The position numbers and the translations under genes are program-made. This document shows, piece after piece, positions 27,431 to 33,659 of a stretch of 64,000 nucleotides of DNA. This DNA is from RHLJ01 sp963974345 (GTDB taxonomy: Bacteria > Bacteroidota > Rhodothermia > Balneolales > Balneolaceae): positions 1 through 64,000 of the forward strand of contig CAXBBW010000011.1 in assembly GCA_963974345.1 (NCBI GenBank), in the 5' to 3' direction. The notes under the pieces were generated by a model. That model searched no databases. It was given only the letters and a program-made list of their open reading frames with translations, and had not been told where the DNA came from. The stretch's first letter is position 1, and the number at the start of each line of letters is the position of its first letter.

Positions 27431-28123
27431 ATGAGTGCAAATAAAAAACAAAAACAATTGATTAAAACTGCAAGAATAGCTGGCATATGGTATTTAATGA
27501 TGGCTATTTCAGGGATTTTAGGCTTTATGGTCTTTCATTCTCAAATATTTGTGTCTGGTAACCCTGAACAATCGCTAACGAATTTAATAGAATTAGAATC
27601 TACTGCAAGAATTAGGTTGCTTTTAGAGTTTGCTATCGTAATATCTCAAGCACTTACCGCAGTTTGGTTTTACAAATTATTTAAAGATAGTTATGAATGG
27701 GAAGCTTGGACTCTAGGTATATGGGGAATGGTGAATGCTTTAGCTATTATGATAAGTGCAATTTCAATCGCATCTGCAATAGGTATTGCAAATTCTGATA
27801 TAAGTGCTATGGAAGATAAAGTTGTACTTATTGGGGTTTTACAACATATAATTTCAAATGCTTGGGGTATTGGTGGTCTTTTCTTTGGGCTTTGGCTATT
27901 TCCTATGGGATACATAGTTATCAAATCTAAAGGAATGCCCGTCTGGTTAGGAAGAGTTATTATTTTAGGTGGTATTGGCTATCTAATTAGCACCGTTATC
28001 CGCTACGCTGGAATTGATTTTAGCTTCGATAGATTTCTTACTCTACCCGCAACCATTGGAGAATTTTGGATGATTGGTTATCTACTCATTTTTGGGATAA
28101 GACCTAGTAACGAGAAAAATTAA
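27431..28123 (+). CDS. cassette 4: DUF4386 membrane protein
   Basis: A 230-residue polytopic protein with six hydrophobic segments (about residues 18-36, 60-80, 92-120, 130-160, 170-192 and 205-223). The opening ARIAGIWYLMMAISGILGF and the long loop before the second helix match the DUF4386 family, whose function is unknown and which is common on accessory DNA. The 74 bases between the recombination core and the ATG are the longest cassette leader here and contain a 6-bp inverted repeat (27360-27365 and 27381-27386). The closing site begins seven bases after the stop. Confidence 0.75.
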   Translation: MSANKKQKQLIKTARIAGIWYLMMAISGILGFMVFHSQIFVSGNPEQSLTNLIELESTARIRLLLEFAIVISQALTAVWFYKLFKDSYEWEAWTLGIWGMVNALAIMISAISIASAIGIANSDISAMEDKVVLIGVLQHIISNAWGIGGLFFGLWLFPMGYIVIKSKGMPVWLGRVIILGGIGYLISTVIRYAGIDFSFDRFLTLPATIGEFWMIGYLLIFGIRPSNEKN

Positions 28124-28130
28124 ATTTAAA

Positions 28131-28204
28131 CGACACACAACAATGGCTATAGGCAAAATTGCTTGTTCGGGCCTACCTTTAATATACAAGACCGTTGTAA
28201 AGCA
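28131..28204 (+). repeat. attC-like site closing cassette 4
   Basis: Inverse core CGACACACAAC (28131-28141) and right core ACCGTTGTAAAGC (28191-28203), exchange point after G28194. TAGGC at 28149-28153 pairs with GCCTA at 28170-28174. The opening of cassette 4 (GTTGTATGCC) matches the complement of the inverse core at 8 of 10. Left arm AACAATGGCTATAGGCAA and right arm CCTACCTTTAATATAC relate it to the long-form sites. Confidence 0.7.
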
Positions 28205-28234
28205 TTTAAAAAAAAATTCCAAATTCTACAAAAA

Positions 28235-28756
28235 ATGAACAAAATACATATAGTTTTTGGTGCACAGGGTGCTGGAAAGTCTACATATTCAAAAAAACTA
28301 TCGAAAGATTTAAATGGCGTTCATTTGTCGATTGACAAATGGATGTGGAAATTATATGGCGAAGATTTGCCAAAGCCAATGAACTTCAGATGGATAATGG
28401 AAAGAGTTGAAAGGTGCGAAAAATTAATTTGGTCAACATCAGAAAAAATATCCAAAAGTGGTTGCGAAGTAATTCTTGACCTCGGATTTATGAAATTCAA
28501 AAAAAGGGAATTATTTAAGTCATTATCTGACAAACATAATATTCCAACACAATTGCACTATATCAAAGCACATCATTCTATAAGGCGTAAACGTGTCTTG
28601 GATAGAAATGTTGAAAAGGGAGAAACATTTTCATTTGAAGTAACGGCAGGAATGTTTGATTTTATGGAAACCGAATTTGAAAACCCGACAGAAAAAGAAC
28701 TTAAAAACTCAATAATTATTGACACTAATCCCGATTTAAAGTCGCTTTTGAGCTAA
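28235..28756 (+). CDS. cassette 5: P-loop kinase/zeta-toxin-like ATPase
   Basis: A 173-residue P-loop protein with Walker A GAQGAGKSTYSKKL near residues 8-21, STDKW-like LSIDKWMWKLYG, LDLGFMKFKKR and HHSIRRKRVLDRN with lid arginines. The pattern is that of small polynucleotide-kinase/zeta-toxin-type ATPases that act on small molecules or nucleic acid ends; the substrate is unknown. I use the ATG at 28235. The frame stays open upstream to a TTG at 28163, but that lies inside the recombination site. It is followed by ~146 bases without a gene before the closing site. Confidence 0.78.
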   Translation: MNKIHIVFGAQGAGKSTYSKKLSKDLNGVHLSIDKWMWKLYGEDLPKPMNFRWIMERVERCEKLIWSTSEKISKSGCEVILDLGFMKFKKRELFKSLSDKHNIPTQLHYIKAHHSIRRKRVLDRNVEKGETFSFEVTAGMFDFMETEFENPTEKELKNSIIIDTNPDLKSLLS

Positions 28757-29098
28757 AAGGAAAAAAGGAATTTCGAATCTTTACGTTAATGGTATTGACA
28801 AAAACTGCGAAATCTGAATTGTAAATCTAAACGTAAAAGGACTTGAAAAGCGTTACAGACAATCAGAAATTGACAAGTAGAAACGAAGTCGTAGCGGGAA
28901 AACCGCACTACAACAATGGTTGTTTGCAAGCTGAAAAACCAAATACTAAAGAATTGATTCCTGAATACTTATTTTCTAATCGCAGGAATTTTATGTTTTA
29001 TATTGGGAGTTGTCCACTCGATTCGTGGACAGGAACGCAGCCCGAAAACCCAACCGTTTCATATTGTAAAACGTTATCACCAACTTAAAAAAAAGAAG
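28757..29098 (+). other. non-coding tail of cassette 5 and leader of cassette 6
   Basis: No convincing gene is present. The stretch holds 146 bases of AT-rich tail and a small GCGG/CCGC hairpin at 28894-28906, then the closing site of cassette 5 (28903-29082) and an A-rich leader AAAAAAAAGAAG before the next ATG. The tail may be the decayed end of an earlier gene. Confidence 0.5.
28903..29082 (+). repeat. attC-like site closing cassette 5 (longest)
   Basis: The inverse core CCGCACTACAAC (28903-28914) matches the opening of cassette 5 (GTTGTAAAGC) at 8 of 10 after complementing. A strong stem TGTCCAC/GTGGACA (29011-29017 and 29025-29031, 7-base loop) forms the middle. The right core is best placed at ACGTTATCACC with exchange after G29073. 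An alternative, CCGTTTCATA at 29054-29063, fits the next inverse core less well. At ~180 bases it may contain an extra insertion. Confidence 0.55.
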
Positions 29099-29512
29099 AT
29101 GAACAAAGAATTTTTCCTTCGGGAATTTATGGCTGAAATTTGGAATAAAAAGAATTTTGATAAAGTTGAACAATTTGTTCATCCAGAATATACAATCCAT
29201 CTTGATACATCTGACCCTTGGGAAGGAAAAACTTTATCTCATTCTGAATTCGAAGAGCGATTGAATTTTTCATTCAATTCATTTCCTGATATGAATTTTG
29301 AAATAACATCTGCAATTCCAGAAGAAAATCACGTAGCTATAACTTGGATATTAACTGGAACAAACCTTGGTATGATTGGCGGATATCCACCAACCAAAAA
29401 ATCCATAAATACAAAAGGGTTTACAATTTATCATTTCAAGGACAACTTAATTAATGGACATACTCAAGTTTTTGACAGAATAACTGTTATGAAACAATTA
29501 GGATTTATGTAA
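29099..29512 (+). CDS. cassette 6a: SnoaL-like ester cyclase/NTF2-fold protein
   Basis: A 137-residue cone-shaped NTF2-fold protein. MAEIWNKKNFDKVEQFVHPEY near the N-terminus, HSEFEERLNFSFNSFPD, ITSAIPEENHVAITW and GGYPPTKKSINTKGFTIYHF follow the order of SnoaL-like polyketide cyclases, where a His/Asp pair can act as acid-base. Members also include many proteins of unknown activity. I use the ATG at 29099; the frame is open further upstream, but that would run through the recombination site. One base separates its stop from the next ATG, so this cassette carries two genes. Confidence 0.78.
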   Translation: MNKEFFLREFMAEIWNKKNFDKVEQFVHPEYTIHLDTSDPWEGKTLSHSEFEERLNFSFNSFPDMNFEITSAIPEENHVAITWILTGTNLGMIGGYPPTKKSINTKGFTIYHFKDNLINGHTQVFDRITVMKQLGFM

Positions 29513-29513
29513 T

Positions 29514-29852
29514 ATGAAAACAAAAAAAGAACTTAAAGAAGAGTACAAACAAATGAAATTTCCAATGGGAGTTTTTCAAATAAAAAACATTGAAAATAAT
29601 AAAGTTCTGATTGACCATAGTATTGATATGGAATCAAAATGGAACAGACATAAAATGGAACTCAAATTCGGTAACCACAAGATTGGTAGTTTCCAAAAAG
29701 ATTGGAATGAATATGGAGAAGGAAATTTTGTGTTTGAAGTTTTATCAGAATTAAAAAAGAAAGAAGAAGAAAATATAAATTACGATAAGGAATTGAAAAC
29801 TCTGCAAGAAATGGTAACTGAAGAGTTGAATACTGAAAGTATCTACAAATAA
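29514..29852 (+). CDS. cassette 6b: GIY-YIG nuclease-like protein
   Basis: A 112-residue protein that resembles the short GIY-YIG family proteins of Bacteroidota. GVFQIKNIENNKVLIDHS near residues 19-36 would be the GIY-YIG strand pair, with Phe and Asp replacing the canonical tyrosines, then NRHKMELKFGNHK with the helix basic residues, WNEYGEGNFVFEVL with the catalytic-type Glu, and a Lys/Glu-rich C-terminal coil. Because key tyrosines are altered, nuclease activity is uncertain. It overlaps functionally with no neighbour that I can name and ends five bases before the closing site. Confidence 0.6.
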   Translation: MKTKKELKEEYKQMKFPMGVFQIKNIENNKVLIDHSIDMESKWNRHKMELKFGNHKIGSFQKDWNEYGEGNFVFEVLSELKKKEEENINYDKELKTLQEMVTEELNTESIYK

Positions 29853-29856
29853 AAAG

Positions 29857-30013
29857 CAGTGGCTAACAATGTATATAAATAATAACGCAAGTTATTGCTA
29901 ACACGAAGGCTTGGGTATTTTTCGAAAGTCACCAAATTTTTAAATTTGGCTTGTACTCAATTCAAAAAGTATCGCATAAACTGTCCTACTTTTCTTATAC
30001 TAGACCGTTAGCT
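29857..30013 (+). repeat. attC-like site closing the array at the dgcA stop
   Basis: Inverse core AGTGGCTAAC (29858-29867) and right core ACCGTTAGCTGCC (30004-30016), exchange after G30007. Inside are perfect stems AATAAC-GCAA-GTTATT (29881-29896) and CCAAATTT-TT-AAATTTGG (29932-29949). The right arm CCTACTTTTCTTATACTAG matches the cassette 3 site. The T of the core at 30008 is the last base of the neighbouring minus-strand stop codon, so the array abuts that gene exactly. Confidence 0.7.
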
Positions 30014-31084
30014 GCCCAATAAAGTAACCCCCAACCCCACTCCTCCTTTAGGTCTCATCTTTCCATCTTCAATAATAAACCCGGTCTCAACTACATCCTG
30101 AATCAAATCTAAACTCCCATCTAGGTCGATGTACTTTGTATGAGGGTAACTGAAAGCCAGATGCATAGCTGCAGTAATACTTACCGCCGATTCATCATTA
30201 CATCCCCACATTAAATTTACTCCAGATAATTCAGCCATATCAGCTATTTTCGAAGCCTGTAATAACCCACCGGTTTTCATAAGTTTGATATTGAAAATCG
30301 GACAATTTGGAACTTCCTTAATAAGCTGTAAAGTGTCCTGTGGATTCCTGCATGATTCATCTGCTACTAAAAATCTGGAAACTTCTTGGGAGAGCCCTTT
30401 TGAATCCTTTGCGAATCGCTCGACTGGAAATGGTTGCTCGATCAATTCAAGATCAACGCCCTTCGTTCTATTAACAAATAGTTCAAGATCTTTGGGTGTA
30501 TAGCCTTGATTGGCATCTACTCTAAGTACCACATCTGGATATTTCTCATTTATTTTGAGTATTCGTTCTGCATCTTCTTCAGGGCTAAGTCCAGTTTTAA
30601 CTTTTATGCACCGAAATCCAGCTTTCCAGTACTCCTTTGCTTCCACAAGTGTTTTTTCAACATTTTTGATACCAATAGTAATCGATGTTTGCATACTCTT
30701 ATGTCGAACTCCGAAGAATTCACCCAGAGAGATATTCAAGTACTTGGTAAAAACATCATACAGTGCAATATCTACAGCTGCATGAGAACCTGGCCATTGT
30801 TCAAAATTCTCTTTTGTTAAACGGATTAGTGATTCGAATTCTGAAATTCTGGTTCTTTTTAAATAACTAAAATCAGCTTCTTTTAAATGCTGAAGGGCCT
30901 GATCTACATTTTCCCCAACTACTTTTTCACTTGGATTACAGGCTCCGATACCAATCATTCCATTATCGAGTTCAATCTCAACAAAAGTATTCTTTACTTC
31001 AGTAACCGTTTTATAGGAAATACTGTATGGTCTGTTCGTACCTAAATCTTTTTGATATACGCGAATATCAGCTATTCTCATCAT
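30008..31084 (-). CDS. dgcA: enolase-superfamily racemase/epimerase (DgcA or AEE type)
   Basis: A 358-residue mandelate racemase/muconate-lactonizing-type enzyme. An N-terminal capping domain is followed by a TIM barrel with the KxK acid-base motif CIKVKTG, metal ligands in RVDANQG, LIEQPF and VADESC, and the second Lys in NIKLMKTGG. This fits L-Ala-D/L-Glu epimerases and the N-acetyl-D-glutamate racemase DgcA. The adjacent DUF1611 gene (DgcN type) favours DgcA, so the symbol is context-based. The ATG directly follows the dgcN stop. The final codon TAA lies within the core of the cassette array's last site. Confidence 0.7.
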   Translation of the reverse strand: MMRIADIRVYQKDLGTNRPYSISYKTVTEVKNTFVEIELDNGMIGIGACNPSEKVVGENVDQALQHLKEADFSYLKRTRISEFESLIRLTKENFEQWPGSHAAVDIALYDVFTKYLNISLGEFFGVRHKSMQTSITIGIKNVEKTLVEAKEYWKAGFRCIKVKTGLSPEEDAERILKINEKYPDVVLRVDANQGYTPKDLELFVNRTKGVDLELIEQPFPVERFAKDSKGLSQEVSRFLVADESCRNPQDTLQLIKEVPNCPIFNIKLMKTGGLLQASKIADMAELSGVNLMWGCNDESAVSITAAMHLAFSYPHTKYIDLDGSLDLIQDVVETGFIIEDGKMRPKGGVGLGVTLLGS

Positions 31085-32146
31085 CTATAATTTTATAATT
31101 GCTTCAGCAATTGGGTCTAATGATTCAAAGAATGGAAATACAATGGGTAATTCTGTTCTCTCTGACAGTTTTTGTCTATACGGTTCAAGGTCTTCTTCCG
31201 TCATATCCATTGTGTTTATGCAAAGACCAATAACGGGACTACCAAGTGTTTCGATAAGTTTTGCCTCTTCCAATATGTCAGGAATGTCTGCTGGATAATC
31301 TTCAAGACCTTTGAATTTTTTTCTAACTGGAGAATGTTGCAAAATTATTCCATCAGCAGCTCCAGAAATAATTAACTCAGAACCACATGGACCACTAGGA
31401 TTTCGTAACCCAGATTGACCTTCCATTATTAATACTTCAGGGTTATTATTTTTCCAGCATTCATAGAGGGCGTGCTCTAACTCACCTGATATGAAATCAT
31501 TAGCTGTGGCATCAAATAAGAACCCATAACCAGCCCCTTGCATCCATCCTGTTTGACCTGTATATATCATTTCAGACTTTACTCCCTTTTCATTCAGAAC
31601 ATCTTCAAGCATTTTACTTGTTGTACGCTTACCTAGAGCACAATCGGTTCCTAGAACAGCTATTTTTTTAGATGTAATATCTTTCACCTTACCTGTCCAA
31701 AAATGCAGATCTTTAAATGGTTTGGACTTACGAATATCATAAATGATGTCGCCATGCCCGTAGGCTACTTTCTTAAATTCTTCAATCTCTGATAATGGTT
31801 CATGCAAGCCATTAACCAAATGTATGCCTAACGAAAGTATTTCTTTAATGGTAGGATAAAAGTCTTTGGGTAAAACCCCTCCCTTACTTGCCATTCCAAT
31901 AATTGCATATTCAGGCTTATCATATTGATTGATAAATTCCTGTATGTCTGAGACTACAGGAACTCCATTGGGTTTTCTTTTTAAAGCTACACCTGCATCT
32001 TTGCCAGCACTATTTCTATCAATTACACCTTTAATATTAAATCGCCGCGAAAAAGTTAGAAGTCCATGAGCTGTTTTTGCACTATTTGTTGCCAATAAAC
32101 CATTTGTAAGAATAACGGCTGTTCCAGAAATATGTGGTTGATCCAT
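31085..32146 (-). CDS. dgcN: DUF1611 protein, probable D-glutamate N-acetyltransferase
   Basis: A 353-residue DUF1611 protein. An N-terminal Rossmann-like domain (about residues 10-130, with IIGMASKGGVLP) is followed by a P-loop-like domain, VLGTDCALGKRTTSKML near residues 166-182, then YTGQTGWMQGAGYG and IMEGQSGLRNP. DUF1611 proteins next to enolase-superfamily racemases have been characterised as DgcN, which N-acetylates D-glutamate before DgcA racemises it. The pair is contiguous here, with no base between stop and start. The assignment rests on family plus neighbour and is not proven for this organism. Confidence 0.68.
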   Translation of the reverse strand: MDQPHISGTAVILTNGLLATNSAKTAHGLLTFSRRFNIKGVIDRNSAGKDAGVALKRKPNGVPVVSDIQEFINQYDKPEYAIIGMASKGGVLPKDFYPTIKEILSLGIHLVNGLHEPLSEIEEFKKVAYGHGDIIYDIRKSKPFKDLHFWTGKVKDITSKKIAVLGTDCALGKRTTSKMLEDVLNEKGVKSEMIYTGQTGWMQGAGYGFLFDATANDFISGELEHALYECWKNNNPEVLIMEGQSGLRNPSGPCGSELIISGAADGIILQHSPVRKKFKGLEDYPADIPDILEEAKLIETLGSPVIGLCINTMDMTEEDLEPYRQKLSERTELPIVFPFFESLDPIAEAIIKL

Positions 32147-32154
32147 AGTTTTAA

Positions 32155-33369
32155 TTAATCAAAAATGTTTTCAAAGTTAGGGGTATATTTTTTGGGGCGT
32201 TCCAGTTCAAAGTTATAAATAGATTGACCAAGTTTTGCCATAAATGGAAGAGCAATTTCATCGTATTCATACTCATTATCATTAAAAATCTGATTGGAGT
32301 TTGTGTGGATAACCGCAGTTAAAAAGAACTCTACATTATTTAATGTATCAATTATGTATGCATTGTCGATAGTGTAGCCATATGCCAGACCGATTTTATT
32401 AAAAATCTGAATATTTTCTGGTATTTCTGAATCAGGCTGGGACCCATGGACTAGAAATTTCGCAAAAGAATCCCAGTAATGAACCATATCCTGATACGCT
32501 TCAATTTTAGATTCTTTTGGAGCAATTGAGCTGTATTTCAGAACAAGCTCACGATCTTCTGATCTCAAATCAAATGCTTTTTCAGGAAACGATTCTGGGA
32601 AAATAAGTGCCTGCATCATCTCATGCTGTTCACGTAATGGGAAGAAATTCTTAGAAGAAAAGTCGAATGGTCCATTCACTAACTCGCCTTGAGAAATATA
32701 ACCTATACCCTTTTTAATATTCTTAGAAGCACTATAATTTCCCGTACCGATCTGCATATCTTGTTTATATATAACCTCATCATCTACATAAAAACGCATT
32801 GGGTTTGTTCGTGCATTTTCTTCATTAGTAAGAGAAATACTTAAACGATGATTAATTCGGGACTGGGTATACCCTTTTTCTTTAAGTATGTGATTAAAAT
32901 TATCTTGTCCTATAAATTCATAAAGTCGGTTAAATGCATCATTGTCTGATACCAACAGAATTTTTTTAGCGTATTGAGAAATTGAGGGTTCTAAATTCAA
33001 TGAAGTAGAATCGGTTGTAACTGCAGATTGTCCTGAATAAGCACTATCAATTTCCATTCTTGCAGATGAAGGTATTCCCAATTGGTTGAGTTTCTCTAAT
33101 GCTATCAAAACTGATGGAAATTTTACTGTACTGGCAGGATAGAAATACTGATTATCATCTAATTGATAATTATAAGTAGTAAAATGAGGTTTGTTCAAAC
33201 TATCCCTATCTATCTGGGTGTATAAAACTTGAACTTCATAATCCAAATTAGATGCAACTGAATGAAGATCTACGTTTTCATTTATCAACTTGGAAAGTGG
33301 ATTCTGCTTCTTTGTACAAGAAAGAAGCAATGTAGTTATTAAAAAAAGTAGAGTTAATTTGCTACGCAT
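32155..33369 (-). CDS. serine beta-lactamase-like lipoprotein
   Basis: A 404-residue penicillin-recognising hydrolase. A lipoprotein signal TLLLSC places it on the periplasmic side of a membrane. The active serine is in ASTVKFP (SxxK), the second element is SDN in VSDNDAFNRL, and NKIGLAYGY is the likely third (KxG) element. This matches the class A-type fold, but with extra insertions and no clear Glu166-type omega loop, so it may be a peptidase or esterase instead of a true beta-lactamase. It is upstream of dgcN by eight bases, suggesting that the operon links cell-wall peptides to D-amino-acid use. Confidence 0.75.
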   Translation of the reverse strand: MRSKLTLLFLITTLLLSCTKKQNPLSKLINENVDLHSVASNLDYEVQVLYTQIDRDSLNKPHFTTYNYQLDDNQYFYPASTVKFPSVLIALEKLNQLGIPSSARMEIDSAYSGQSAVTTDSTSLNLEPSISQYAKKILLVSDNDAFNRLYEFIGQDNFNHILKEKGYTQSRINHRLSISLTNEENARTNPMRFYVDDEVIYKQDMQIGTGNYSASKNIKKGIGYISQGELVNGPFDFSSKNFFPLREQHEMMQALIFPESFPEKAFDLRSEDRELVLKYSSIAPKESKIEAYQDMVHYWDSFAKFLVHGSQPDSEIPENIQIFNKIGLAYGYTIDNAYIIDTLNNVEFFLTAVIHTNSNQIFNDNEYEYDEIALPFMAKLGQSIYNFELERPKKYTPNFENIFD

Positions 33370-33503
33370 ATTTATCAGGTAGAAATTTGTAATTTTTGCT
33401 TTACAAAATAACCTTTTGAAGGATTCTTTTTATTACTAAAAAAGTAAAAATCAATTATAAAAGTTCTACCATGATTTTCAAACTCAATATTGGCACCCCT
33501 CTA

Positions 33504-33657
33504 ATATTTAATTATTGTTCTATGCGTCGTTAATCCAATTCCTCTTATTGTGGATTACTTTTTAATCTTATTATTTAATGATTGAGCTGTTTGATGTCTT
33601 AATAGTTTTTATGAAATTGATAGATAAACTAACTGCATAGAACATTTAATTAAATAT
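33504..33657. repeat. foldback element before the S9 peptidase
   Basis: ATATTTAAT-TAT-TGTTCTATGC (33504-33525) is mirrored by GCATAGAACA-TTTA-ATTAAATAT (33635-33657): 19 of about 22 bases pair. A second stem, TAATCCA/TGGATTA (33531-33537 and 33551-33557), is nested inside. The right arm ends two bases before the ATG of the peptidase gene, so its leader is part of the structure. It may be a small mobile repeat or an RNA leader that controls translation. No gene is seen in 33370-33659. Confidence 0.5.
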
Positions 33658-33659
33658 CG

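Larger units (their letters stand above)
22880..30007. mobile_element. integron-like platform with six gene cassettes
   Basis: A broken tyrosine recombinase gene on the minus strand faces away from six plus-strand cassettes (23811-24378, 24379-26623, 26624-27347, 27348-28194, 28195-29073, 29074-30007). Each cassette ends in an imperfect palindrome. For five of six, the opening ten bases match the reverse complement of the inverse core of the closing palindrome at 7 to 10 of 10 positions; the sixth matches at 6 of 10. This self-complementarity is what integron cassettes show when excised as circles. Cassette contents are typical accessory genes. It differs from classical integrons in the integrase type and core sequence. 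The boundaries are my inference from the cores. Confidence 0.72.

Noticed and set aside
28163..28234. TTG start for the P-loop ATPase at 28163
   Set aside because: It lies inside the attC-like site (28131-28204). The ATG at 28235 gives the expected protein beginning just before Walker A.
28843..29088. A short plus-strand frame through the tail of cassette 5
   Set aside because: It runs across the palindromic site, has no family features and no good start. Treated as non-coding.
23829..30007. The accessory region as an ordinary prophage or genomic island
   Set aside because: No phage structural, packaging or conjugation genes are seen, and the genes are separated by site-like palindromes with self-complementary ends.
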